From Bifidobacterium apri (GTDB taxonomy: Bacteria; Actinomycetota; Actinomycetes; Actinomycetales; Bifidobacteriaceae): a stretch of 47,096 bases of DNA. The DNA lies in assembly GCF_009299485.1 (NCBI RefSeq), contig NZ_WBSO01000016.1, positions 1 through 47,096 of the forward strand. Reading direction: 5' to 3'. Below the pieces are notes generated by a model. It had not been told where the DNA came from. It did not search any database and was given only the letters and a program-made list of their open reading frames with translations. Shown one piece after another: positions 8,019 to 16,781 of this stretch; position 1 is the stretch's first letter, and each line of letters opens with the position of its first letter. A program made the position numbers and the translations under genes.

Positions 8019-9273
8019 TGCTCTCCTCATTCCCGCCGTCAGAGTCATCGGTATCTTCATCTGTTGTTTCCAGCTCTTGCTCGCTCTCCGTGACGCCGCA
8101 GTACGGTAGCAACCGCGTATGCAACCATTCGCGCTGCGGAAACATGCAAACAATCTGAGTAGCCAATTCATGGGCCAGCTCCTCACCGAACACCGTTTCA
8201 ATCCTGCTGATCCACGCCGCCACATACCGCACCGAGGCATCGTTATTCACTCGGTAGAACTCCGAATCAGGTTGCAGCAGCATCGTGCACACCCGGTCCT
8301 TCCACCGTTCCGGATCGGTTTGCGCCACCAGATCAAGCAGATTCAGCAATACCCGGGGATTCGCATTGTGCCGGCAATATATTGCGGCAGCTTGCGGCAA
8401 ATGCTCTTCCCGTAGCAATCGTTCATATGCCGGATTGTTTCCGCCATAGGAAATCTCCAGCGAATGCCGGGATGCGAAATCAACGATGGCGTCTCGGTCC
8501 TCCTGCCAATGCTCCCCCGAGACCCGGCGAAGCCGTTGCACGTACACCGCTTCGGGCAGGGTGCGGGCCATGAGGATGTACCTGCTGTACATGTGCCGCA
8601 GTCCCTCGCGATCACCAAGACGCTCATATGCGGCTTCAAGGAAAGTGAACCAACCGTGAGGCAGCTGTGCAACATCTGTGGGGTGGAACAGCGGAACCAA
8701 CAACCGCATGTTGGCATTCGTCTGATTGCTCCTCTGGGCAGAAGTCGATGACCGTTTGGTGTATGAATCGTTCGCGCGAATCAACGACACCAAGTGCAAC
8801 TGTGAATCAGGCAATCCCAAAGCTGTTTCCAGCACGCGGCGAACCGCTTTCCAATCCTCCTCGTCCAGCACGTCCACAGCTTTCCAGCCATTCGCGCCCG
8901 GAAACTGATCATTCCAATACCAACGAACGGCCTCTGAAGCGTCGTTCGGGAGAGCGGGACCTGCCTGCAGCTCATCTTGCTGGTCCGCAATCGTCAGAAG
9001 CACCGCACCGACATGCTTGCAATACGAGTGTTTCTGGCCATAGGGGCAGGTGCACGCGGCAGACATGACCGCTCCACCGTGAATGCGGATATCGACATCA
9101 TAGAATCCGAGCGAGCCCGCCACCTGTGCATGCCACAAATCGGTGTCATCCGTGGACTGTCTGATATCGGTGACCATGCCGGCATCACGATACCCATACG
9201 CACGGTCGAGAATCCGCTGGTCGAAAAGTGACGAAAAATCCTGAAGTTTGCACGTGTGCTGGCCGTTCCCCAT
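8002..9273 (-). CDS. SWIM zinc-finger protein
   Basis: 423 residues from the ATG at 9273, which has GGAGG five bases upstream; in-frame TTG and ATG codons at 9288 and 9285 are less well placed. The SWIM motif is C74-x-C76-x8-C85-x-H87. SWIM fingers occur in bacterial Swi2/Snf2 neighbours, MuDR transposases and stand-alone proteins, and are thought to bind DNA or protein. The rest is a helical repeat-like region (about 105-400) shared with the overlapping downstream gene. The acidic C-terminus (Glu/Asp/Ser) encodes the overlap. No helicase gene is adjacent, so the usual SWIM-Snf2 pairing is not evident here. Confidence 0.85.
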   Translation of the reverse strand: MGNGQHTCKLQDFSSLFDQRILDRAYGYRDAGMVTDIRQSTDDTDLWHAQVAGSLGFYDVDIRIHGGAVMSAACTCPYGQKHSYCKHVGAVLLTIADQQDELQAGPALPNDASEAVRWYWNDQFPGANGWKAVDVLDEEDWKAVRRVLETALGLPDSQLHLVSLIRANDSYTKRSSTSAQRSNQTNANMRLLVPLFHPTDVAQLPHGWFTFLEAAYERLGDREGLRHMYSRYILMARTLPEAVYVQRLRRVSGEHWQEDRDAIVDFASRHSLEISYGGNNPAYERLLREEHLPQAAAIYCRHNANPRVLLNLLDLVAQTDPERWKDRVCTMLLQPDSEFYRVNNDASVRYVAAWISRIETVFGEELAHELATQIVCMFPQREWLHTRLLPYCGVTESEQELETTDEDTDDSDGGNEESNEQEQ

Positions 9274-9961
9274 CTTCGCCTCCATCAATGACGCTGACGT
9301 TGCGCGTTGATGGATATTGTAGCGGGAGGATTGGATGCGGGTGAGGGTTGTGCACTATTGAAATTTTACAAAAAATCTTCGAAGACTGTTTCAGATACAC
9401 CTATCATTCAATAACCAAGGTGAGCGGATACAGCAATTGAGATGATCACCAGCTAGGCAACCCTTTCAAATGAATCGTCTTAGAATTTGCAACCTACTAT
9501 CATCTTTCACCCATTCCATCGGATAATGTGTTGGTGTCTTTGGTTGGTGATTGGGTCATGTTCCCGACAATCGGAAGCCAAGCGGACATGGTACGGCAAA
9601 GCGGAATACAATTGCGCCTGGGATGTCTATCTGCAGCACCCGAGCACCTGTCTAATCGCTTATCTATGTACTCAGACACGCGATACCTGAAGTAGTGTCA
9701 TTGGAAATACGCTGGTCTCCCTCAAAGAATCCGGCATTGCGTAGACAAAGAATGACAATCCAATCCGGAGATATTACAGATAGTCGAGGTGCACACCCCC
9801 ATACAGCAAATAAGCACTATATTTGCATCAACCCAGGTACGAATCGCGGAAAATTGCAACAGTCACCTTCGCAGCCAACATCGCTATACACCACAACAGG
9901 GGACATCACCGTGAATTATTCATGAATGAATAAGGGCGCAGCACATTATAAAGCGCTACTC
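9274..9961. other. Intergenic region, no gene found
   Basis: About 690 bases visibly richer in A+T than the surroundings. Short open frames at 9487-9690 and 9695-9925 lack ribosome binding sites and any protein-like pattern. Near the right end, 9916-9933 is an 18-base palindrome (TTATTCAT-GA-ATGAATAA) just beyond the end of the Lrp gene; it could be an operator or a weak hairpin. The promoter of the SWIM gene should lie near 9290-9400. Confidence 0.6.
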
Positions 9962-10570
9962 TCAAAATAAATCACGAAAATACGGCTTGAGAATCACCAT
10001 GCTTCTCGTGGCTGCAGATACGGTCTTGTGAATAGTGGTCAGTAAATCCTCCAGGGCTTGGGTCGAAGGGACTCGCACCAAGAGCATGTAACTTGGCTCG
10101 CCGGAAACCGAATAACAGGAAACCACGCCCTCCAGCTGCCTGAGCAGGTCCGGAGTGACCTCCTCTTTCTCATAATCCAGCGGCAACACCGAGATGAACG
10201 CACTGACCCCCAAGCCCACCGCATCATAGTTGACCTGATAACGGCAACCGGTCAAGACTCCACGCCGTTCAAGTTTCTGAATTCGGGACTGCACCGATGA
10301 TGCCGACAACGACGTGAGTTTAGCCAATTCCGCCAAGGTCGTCCGGCCGTCATGGCGCAGCGTCGAGACAATCACCGCATCAGTGACATCAAATCCCGCA
10401 TGAAGCAGGGCGGATATCCCATCGTTGGGACGCGGGCTTGCCACCGTGTCTCCGTCTTCACTGGATGTCGTGTAATTGTTCGGCATCTCATTGGCATCCT
10501 TCTTTGATGACTTTGACAATGCGCCCTCCTCTGTGACGACGGCTTCGATAAAGCCGCAATACTGTCCCAT
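9962..10570 (-). CDS. Lrp/AsnC-family transcriptional regulator
   Basis: Up to 202 residues. A winged helix-turn-helix (about 65-110, with TLAELAKLTSLSASSVQ as the HTH core) is followed by an RAM ligand-binding beta-alpha-beta-beta-alpha-beta domain (about 115-195), the usual Lrp layout. The N-terminal 55 residues are longer than normal and of low complexity. A TTG at 10519 with GAGGAGGG just upstream, or the ATG at 10486, may be the true start. Lrp proteins sense amino acids. As the last gene of the minus-strand block 16781-9962 (transporters, aminotransferase, hydroxyacid dehydrogenase), it is the likely local regulator. Confidence 0.9.
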   Translation of the reverse strand: MGQYCGFIEAVVTEEGALSKSSKKDANEMPNNYTTSSEDGDTVASPRPNDGISALLHAGFDVTDAVIVSTLRHDGRTTLAELAKLTSLSASSVQSRIQKLERRGVLTGCRYQVNYDAVGLGVSAFISVLPLDYEKEEVTPDLLRQLEGVVSCYSVSGEPSYMLLVRVPSTQALEDLLTTIHKTVSAATRSMVILKPYFRDLF

Positions 10571-10603
10571 TCTAGCGGTTCATGACAACGCCGTGAACCG
10601 GTC

Positions 10604-12196
10604 TCAAATCAGATTCTTCTCCTGCAGGAACTTGATGGCCACTTCCTTGGCGGTTTTCCCTTCGACATCGACCTGGTAGTTCATATTCATCATGGAATCG
10701 TTATCAAGTACCCCATCAAGGCTTGAAATGACAGTCTTCAATTCCGGATGCTTCCGCAGGACGGCATTACGCGTGATGGATATCGCCTGGTACGGAGGGA
10801 AGAAATGGATGTCATCCTCAATCAGTTGCAGATTGAGCTTCTTCACCATGGCATCAGTGGAGTAGGCATCGGTCACATCGATCTTGCCCGATGTGAGCGC
10901 CTGATAACGCACATTGCCTTCCAACCCGCTGACCGACGCAAAATCAGCTCCCTGCTTTTCCATCTTCGGCAACAGATCAGAACGTTGCGAGAAGGCTGTC
11001 GTGCACCCCAGCCGCAATGAACCCGACTGGGCAATGAGCTGCGATAATTTCGTGACGCCCATTCTGCGTGACGTGTCCTTGGTCATTGCAAGCACATAAT
11101 CGTTCGTCGACCCGAGAGGCTTGGAGACCGTAGCCTGGTGACTCTCCGCCATGCCATCACGTACCTGCCGATAGACCTTGGCGGTATCCGTAGACAGCTT
11201 CTTTTTGAGCACATTGGCAGTGATCACCCCGGTATAGTCCGTGAACGTATCGATAGTGCCCGCATCGAAGGCGGCCATGGTGACCAGCGTCCCGTCAAGA
11301 TTGAATTTCTCGTTGACTTTGAGATTGGTCTTGTGCTGTATCAGTTGGCTGTAGATGTTGCCAAGGATGATTGCCTCGGTGAAATTCTCCGCCCCCACGG
11401 TGACCGTGTCGTCTGGATCGTTGCCGATAGCCGAAACGATACTTGAGGCGCACGGGACGATTAGCGATATGGTCACAGCGACCGCCGCGGCGACGTGACG
11501 CATTATACGATGAGCGCGACGTTTGCTTGCTGGTGTGGATCCGACACTCGCAGGCAGGATACCTTCCGGAGTGAGCGCCTGTTCGACCATGCCCAGCACG
11601 AAATCAAGCGCAAGAGCGAGAAGACACGCGGGAATAGCACCGAGAAGCACAAGATTGACATCGTTTGCATTCAAGCCGAGATTGATCATCCAGCCAAGCC
11701 CGCCTGCACCGGCGAACGCGCCGATGGTCACGGTGCCGACAGCGGTGACCGCGGAGATCCTCACGCCGCTCATAATGTAGGGCACGGCGAGAGGCAGTTG
11801 CACATTCCGCAGAATCTGGCCTGAAGACATGCCGATGCCTTCCGCTGCCTTCATGATGCTGGGATTGATGCTTCGCACGCCTACATAAGTGTTCTTGATA
11901 ATCGGCAGTAATGCGTAGATGATGACCATGATGACCGCTGCGGGTTGCCCGATGCCGACAATGGGCACGAGAATCGCGAGCAGACCGAGGCTTGGAATGG
12001 ACTGGGTGATGTTTGCCAGTCCGATGACAACAGAGGCGAGCTTCTTATGCCGTGTGATAATGATGCCGAGCGGCACTCCAACGACCAACGATAGCAGGAC
12101 CGCGCTGGAAGTCATTTGCATGTGCTGGACAAACAACTGCCAAAGTTCGGCATGCCGCTGTGTTGCAACCATCCAGAACTGCGCTATGGCATTCAT
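10604..12196 (-). CDS. OpuC/EgtU-type ABC transporter permease fused to substrate-binding protein
   Basis: 530 residues from the ATG at 12196, which overlaps the ATPase stop by four bases (ATGA) and has GGAGG upstream. Residues 1-210 form a ProW/OpuCB-type permease with about five helices and the EAA loop at about 118-142. A helix near 232-250 then leads to an OpuAC-type binding domain (about 264-530). Permease-binding-protein fusions of this type transport glycine betaine, choline or carnitine; in some bacteria they form EgtU, the ergothioneine importer. The binding residues cannot be assigned by eye, so substrate is open. It works with the ATPase encoded directly upstream. Confidence 0.9.
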   Translation of the reverse strand: MNAIAQFWMVATQRHAELWQLFVQHMQMTSSAVLLSLVVGVPLGIIITRHKKLASVVIGLANITQSIPSLGLLAILVPIVGIGQPAAVIMVIIYALLPIIKNTYVGVRSINPSIMKAAEGIGMSSGQILRNVQLPLAVPYIMSGVRISAVTAVGTVTIGAFAGAGGLGWMINLGLNANDVNLVLLGAIPACLLALALDFVLGMVEQALTPEGILPASVGSTPASKRRAHRIMRHVAAAVAVTISLIVPCASSIVSAIGNDPDDTVTVGAENFTEAIILGNIYSQLIQHKTNLKVNEKFNLDGTLVTMAAFDAGTIDTFTDYTGVITANVLKKKLSTDTAKVYRQVRDGMAESHQATVSKPLGSTNDYVLAMTKDTSRRMGVTKLSQLIAQSGSLRLGCTTAFSQRSDLLPKMEKQGADFASVSGLEGNVRYQALTSGKIDVTDAYSTDAMVKKLNLQLIEDDIHFFPPYQAISITRNAVLRKHPELKTVISSLDGVLDNDSMMNMNYQVDVEGKTAKEVAIKFLQEKNLI

Positions 12197-13071
12197 TGTT
12201 CCTCCTTGCATCCAAGTGCCGCCCCAAGGGTTCTCTCCAGATCGCGGGCCCGACCTACGAATTCGCGAACGAAATCACTGGCGGGATGGGCGAGCACCCG
12301 GGCAGGGGTGTCGTATTGGACGATTGTGCCATGCTGCAATACGCAGATCCTATCGGCGCATTTGACCGCTTCAGCCATATCATGAGTCACAAATACGATA
12401 GTTTTCCGGTATGCGCGATGCAGCTTTACAATCTGGTCCTGCAAATCCGTCCTGGTGATAGGGTCCAAGGCGGAAAATGGCTCATCCATGAGGATGATGT
12501 CCGGATCGCATGCGAAAGCCCGCGCGACGCCGACACGTTGCTGTTGTCCACCGGACAGCTGGTTCGGGTAGCTGTCTTTGAGCGATCGGCTGAGCTCCAC
12601 CATGTCGATCATCTGGTCGACACGTTCCTCGATTTCCTTGCGGGGGCGACCTGACAGTTCCATCATGATGCCGATATTTCGGGCAACACTCATATGAGGG
12701 AACAGTCCCCCGCCTTGGATGACATAGCCCATTGAGCGGCGTAAAACGGTTCCGTCCATGGTATTGATGGCTTTTCCGTTGATATATATTCCCCCGGAGT
12801 CCACGGGCAGAAGCTTGTTGAGCAGTTGCAGGAGGGTGGTTTTGCCTGATCCCGATGGGCCGATGAGGACAACGAACTCGCCTTGTTCTACGGCCAGATC
12901 GATACCGTCAAGTACGAGCTTGTCGCCATAGGATTTCGACACGTGGGACAATGCGATCATCGGCGGGGTCGATCGTACCCGTCCTTCGCCTAAAGAACGG
13001 TGGTCCCCGGTCTCTTGTGACGTATCGCGAAGGGACTGCGCCCGTTCGGCATCATCATATGTCGCGTCCAT
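12193..13071 (-). CDS. ABC transporter ATPase, OpuCA/ProV-type
   Basis: 292 residues taking the second of two adjacent ATG codons (13071) that follow GAGGAGG; the first is at 13074. Walker A GPSGSGKTT at 71-79, Q-loop Q119, signature LSGGQ at 172-176, Walker B IILMDEP at 192-198, switch H230. The first 37 residues are extra compared with most family members, and the ATG of M38 would give a standard length. There is no clear C-terminal CBS domain pair, unlike ProV or OpuCA. It powers import through the fused permease-binding protein whose gene overlaps its stop by four bases. Confidence 0.9.
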   Translation of the reverse strand: MDATYDDAERAQSLRDTSQETGDHRSLGEGRVRSTPPMIALSHVSKSYGDKLVLDGIDLAVEQGEFVVLIGPSGSGKTTLLQLLNKLLPVDSGGIYINGKAINTMDGTVLRRSMGYVIQGGGLFPHMSVARNIGIMMELSGRPRKEIEERVDQMIDMVELSRSLKDSYPNQLSGGQQQRVGVARAFACDPDIILMDEPFSALDPITRTDLQDQIVKLHRAYRKTIVFVTHDMAEAVKCADRICVLQHGTIVQYDTPARVLAHPASDFVREFVGRARDLERTLGAALGCKEEQ

Positions 13072-13146
13072 CATCGGCCTCCTCGGATTCAAGGTGTGAA
13101 TATTCAATGTGCAATCATTCAGTGTGCAATCGTTAATTCGCGATGT

Positions 13147-14157
13147 TCAACGCGAGTTGACGGACACGTCCACGTCATTGACCATGCGGAACACATCATC
13201 TCCTTCACCACGCAGGATATGGATAAGGTTCCGGCATGCAATCCGCTGGCATTCGTACAACGCCTTGTCCGAGTAGAAAGCGCTATGAGGCGTGAGAATC
13301 ACGTTGTCGCGTCCGACAAGAGGAGAAGCCGCGACACCTGCATCAGACTCGTCCTCCAGCACGTCAAGTCCGGCGCCGAAAATCCTGCCCGAATCCAGCG
13401 CACGGACAAGCGCCGCCTCGTCGATAAGCTGTCCACGGGATACATTGACGATAACGGGACGTCGTTGCATCATCGAGAAGGCGTTGTCGTCGAGAATATG
13501 CTCGTTTTCTGGTGTCAGCAGCATATTCAGCGTGATGATGTCGCTGGTGCGCAACAGCTCTTCCTTGGACACCAGACGCACTCCCGCATCCGCGGCCGCT
13601 TGAGGCGGGCAATATGGGTCGTACGCGATAACAGTCAAGCCGAACGCCTGCGCTCGATGTGCGACCGCACGACCGATCTTGCCCAAACCCATGATGCCGA
13701 GCGTCGAATCATCAAGGCGAATCATTCCGCTGGTCGAATTCCAGTCATAGCTGTGACGGTATTCAATCTGGCGATCATAATGCTTCAAGCTCCGGGCGAC
13801 CGCGAGGACGAGCGCAATGGTGTGTGTCGCCACTTCCTGCGTGCAGTATTCCCCGATGACCGCGACCGCGGTGCCGTGTCGTTGAGCCGCATCGGCATCG
13901 ACATAGTTGTAACCCGTCGCCTCGATGGAGATGCCCTTCAAGTTCGGCGCCGATTCGATGACGTCCTTGGGGAATTCCAGATAGGATGTCAAGACCCCGT
14001 CGGCATCCTTGATCGCGTTCTTCAACGCTTCGTTGTCGCCGTGATGTTCGTAAACCTCGACCTGGGTATTCTCACCGAGGGCTTCAGTGAAGAAACGCCG
14101 TTCGAGATCAAGATCACGGTTCAATGGCTCTTTATAATCGCAGATTGCTATTTTCAT
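13147..14157 (-). CDS. D-isomer-specific 2-hydroxyacid dehydrogenase (CtBP/PGDH-like)
   Basis: 336 residues, ATG preceded by AGGAG. Rossmann motif G157-x-G159-x-x-G162 with acidic D180, which favours NADH. The catalytic triad is R241, E270 and H291, at family spacing. The sequence resembles the C-terminal-binding-protein or 'D-2-hydroxyacid dehydrogenase' branch more than SerA: there is no ACT domain. It reduces a 2-oxo acid to a D-2-hydroxyacid, or the reverse. The HisC-like aminotransferase and MFS transporter upstream on the same strand suggest the 2-oxo acid comes from an amino acid (an aromatic one is an attractive guess) and that substrate or product is transported. Confidence 0.88.
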   Translation of the reverse strand: MKIAICDYKEPLNRDLDLERRFFTEALGENTQVEVYEHHGDNEALKNAIKDADGVLTSYLEFPKDVIESAPNLKGISIEATGYNYVDADAAQRHGTAVAVIGEYCTQEVATHTIALVLAVARSLKHYDRQIEYRHSYDWNSTSGMIRLDDSTLGIMGLGKIGRAVAHRAQAFGLTVIAYDPYCPPQAAADAGVRLVSKEELLRTSDIITLNMLLTPENEHILDDNAFSMMQRRPVIVNVSRGQLIDEAALVRALDSGRIFGAGLDVLEDESDAGVAASPLVGRDNVILTPHSAFYSDKALYECQRIACRNLIHILRGEGDDVFRMVNDVDVSVNSR

Positions 14158-14300
14158 GTTCGAAGACTCCTAATGGGTATGCGTATTGAGTGATGGCATA
14201 TGCCGTGCCGTCAGCGATGTGAAATATGCGAGACGGGCATGCGTGTGAGGACTTCGGTCGGAGGCTTGCAAGCCCAGGTGGCGCAAGCCCCGACCTGCCA

Positions 14301-15629
14301 TCATGCGGTTTCTACGCGGCTATTTTCGATAGCGCTGTCATCGATGGCGTTGTCACCAATAGCGCTGTTTTCGACGACTCTCGGCGCGTCCTGTCCCGCC
14401 GGATGGGCGAATCGACGGAACAGTACCACGCTGAGCACCGCGATGACCGCGCAGAATGCTGCGAGATACAGGAAGATAGCCGTATAACCGTTGTTGCCAC
14501 GATTATCGATGAGGCTCCCGAAGAACGGCTGGAGAATGACATCCGGAAGATATCCCACGATTGATGCGATGCCTATGGCCGTGCCTGCTACTTTCACCGG
14601 GATGTTGATTTCCTGCATCGAGGAGAACATCACGCCATACAGGCACATGCTGAACAGTCCGGGGATGAGCGTCAGGATGGCGACGAGCCAGCCGTTGGCG
14701 TGTGGCCCCGCGAGTACGACAGCCAGAATGGAGATGCCGAGGATGACTGATCCAATCACAAACCATCGTAACGTGGAATGGCACAGTTTGTCCGCGATGA
14801 AGCCGCCAACAGGAGCAGCGATGAGCATGACGACATAGGAGCGCACAATCTGCAGATACCCAGATGTTGTGGAATCGAAACCAATGACATCGGTAAGGTA
14901 TGGGGTGAAGAACGACGAGCAGCTGTACTGCGCGTAAATGCAGAAGAACACGATGGAAATCAGCCACACCGCGGGATTCTTGAGTACTGCCCCGAGGTCG
15001 GAGAAGTGGAACCGCTCGCTTTCCGGCGTGGCTGCCTGTTCCTTCGCGCTCGGTTCATCAAGCAGGCCCAGCAGGATGATGGCGGCGAGCGCGACAAAGG
15101 TGATCATGACGGCAATGGCCCAGAACATCCCTTGCCTTGCATCGGAAAACCCGTCGAACACTTTCAGCGCGACGGCGTTGGTGATCGCCCCGCCGGCGCC
15201 GTTGGCGGCATAGTAGACGCCGTACATAAAGCCCTGCTCATCCTCGGTGCCGATCATGCGTACCGCTTTGAGGATCGCTGACCAGAACACGAAGCCGGAG
15301 CCGAACGCGTAGAGCAGCCAGACGACAAGCGCGACAACGTAGTTGAACGTGAACATGAAAATCAGCGCCATCAGCGCAGAGCCCAGGAGTGAGAATACGA
15401 TGGCCTTCTTGGCGGATATCCTGTCTGCGAGCATACCTCCCGGAATATAGAGGAATATGCAAACGAACGCATACATGGACAGCAGGAAGCCTGACTGGGT
15501 GTTCGAGATATGCATGACGTCGAGCATGGCGTCATAGAACACGTATTTGATGTATGGCAGGCAATACACCGCTCCAGCGGAGAATCCGAGCGCGATGAGT
15601 GTGAGGTATTTACGAACTGTGGTGTTCAT
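14301..15629 (-). CDS. Major facilitator superfamily transporter
   Basis: 442 residues with twelve predicted hydrophobic helices and the MFS loop 2-3 signature (GGMLADRISAKKA, about 64-76). A central cytoplasmic loop follows helix 6, rich in Glu, Ser and Lys. It resembles organic anion or sugar-phosphate antiporter branches, but substrate cannot be set from sequence. The C-terminus is odd: three 5-residue repeats (x-x-A-I-x) after the last helix, encoded by three 15-bp tandem repeats at 14326-14370. ATG with AAGGATC upstream; it follows the aminotransferase by 33 bases and precedes the dehydrogenase, so all three are probably co-transcribed. Confidence 0.9.
   Translation of the reverse strand: MNTTVRKYLTLIALGFSAGAVYCLPYIKYVFYDAMLDVMHISNTQSGFLLSMYAFVCIFLYIPGGMLADRISAKKAIVFSLLGSALMALIFMFTFNYVVALVVWLLYAFGSGFVFWSAILKAVRMIGTEDEQGFMYGVYYAANGAGGAITNAVALKVFDGFSDARQGMFWAIAVMITFVALAAIILLGLLDEPSAKEQAATPESERFHFSDLGAVLKNPAVWLISIVFFCIYAQYSCSSFFTPYLTDVIGFDSTTSGYLQIVRSYVVMLIAAPVGGFIADKLCHSTLRWFVIGSVILGISILAVVLAGPHANGWLVAILTLIPGLFSMCLYGVMFSSMQEINIPVKVAGTAIGIASIVGYLPDVILQPFFGSLIDNRGNNGYTAIFLYLAAFCAVIAVLSVVLFRRFAHPAGQDAPRVVENSAIGDNAIDDSAIENSRVETA
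14326..14370. repeat. 15-bp tandem repeat, three copies, in MFS gene 3' end
   Basis: Copies at 14326-14340, 14341-14355 and 14356-14370 differ at a few positions. They encode the repeated pentapeptides near the C-terminus of the MFS transporter. Slippage could change copy number without breaking the frame. Confidence 0.75.
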
Positions 15630-15662
15630 GGTGATCCTTCTTTGGCAAGATTCGGATTGAGG

Positions 15663-16781
15663 TCAGGCCGCTGCCTGGAGCATTTCGCTGTACACGGCCT
15701 TGAATTGTCGGAGGAACTCATCATTCTGTTCGGTGGTACCGATGCTGACCCGCAGATGCTTGTCATACCCCCAACCGGCGCACGGGCGGACGATAACGCC
15801 TCTCCGCAGCAGACGTTCGGCAAGTTCATTGGCATCGAATGGTGTCGAGAAGAACAGGAAATTCGCCTGGGAATCAATGCAATCGCAACCGATGGCAGTC
15901 AACTCTTGATTCAAGCGGGTTCTGTCCGCCTTCATCAGGTCACAGCAACGCTGGCATTCGGGCAGGTCGTGTTCGAGCAGCGCGACGGCACCCGCAAGAC
16001 CGGTACGATTCGAGTTGAACGGTTCGCTGACTGTGTCATACCAGTTGACGAATTCAGGATCCGCAAGAAGATAACCGATACGGCCACCGGCGAGACCATA
16101 GTATTTCGAGAAGGTCCGCACATCAATGACCTGACGACCTTCACGGATGAAGGAGACCACGTCCGGAAGCAGGTTCTGGTCGGCGAATTCAGCATATGCC
16201 TCATCGACGACCAGCCAGCAATCCGTCGGCATCTGGTCGATGAACCATGCGAAGTCCTCACGGTTCACCACTGTGCCAGTCGGATTGTTCGGGTTGCACA
16301 GCCACACGATTTTGGTACGCGGTGTCAGCGCCTTGGCGAAATCCTGCAGGCTTATACGATAGTGCTCATCGAGCGGCACTTCCACAACCTTTGCGCCCAT
16401 GATCTTCGAGATCTCAGGATACAGGCGATAAGACTGCTGCGGGATGATGACTTCGTCGCCATCTTCAAGCAGGGTTTTCGCAATGGAATCGAGCACATTG
16501 CCGGCACCATGGCCGAGCGACACCCAGCTAGCATCCTCGAGCCCGAAACGGTCGGCAAGCAGCTCCTTGAGCTTGATGTAATTGCGTTCCGGATAGATAT
16601 TAATCATTGCGACCTCGTCGCGCATCGCCTCGAGAGCGTGCGGGAACGGGCCGTACATGTTCTCGTTCGATCCGAGCTTGACAACACTGTCCAGCCCATA
16701 CTCGCGCATGACTTCATCCATGCTCTTGCCGGACACATACTTGCTGCACGAGAACGCAGCCTTACGGATACCATTAACCAT
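15663..16781 (-). CDS. HisC-like fold-type I aminotransferase
   Basis: 372 residues, ATG with AGGAG upstream. PLP-dependent class I/II aminotransferase of the histidinol-phosphate or aromatic branch: NPNNPTGT at 163-170, DEAYAEF at 193-199, SKYYGLAGGRIGY with the PLP lysine K226, and phosphate-binding R234. HisC-like enzymes act on histidinol phosphate or on aromatic amino acids. No other histidine-biosynthesis gene is nearby, and the gene leads a block with a transporter and a D-2-hydroxyacid dehydrogenase. Conversion of an amino acid to its 2-oxo acid is therefore the more likely role here (inference). Confidence 0.88.
   Translation of the reverse strand: MVNGIRKAAFSCSKYVSGKSMDEVMREYGLDSVVKLGSNENMYGPFPHALEAMRDEVAMINIYPERNYIKLKELLADRFGLEDASWVSLGHGAGNVLDSIAKTLLEDGDEVIIPQQSYRLYPEISKIMGAKVVEVPLDEHYRISLQDFAKALTPRTKIVWLCNPNNPTGTVVNREDFAWFIDQMPTDCWLVVDEAYAEFADQNLLPDVVSFIREGRQVIDVRTFSKYYGLAGGRIGYLLADPEFVNWYDTVSEPFNSNRTGLAGAVALLEHDLPECQRCCDLMKADRTRLNQELTAIGCDCIDSQANFLFFSTPFDANELAERLLRRGVIVRPCAGWGYDKHLRVSIGTTEQNDEFLRQFKAVYSEMLQAAA

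Noticed and set aside
9487..9925. Two short plus-strand frames in the gap before the Lrp gene
   Set aside because: No ribosome binding site, no protein-like pattern; kept as non-coding.
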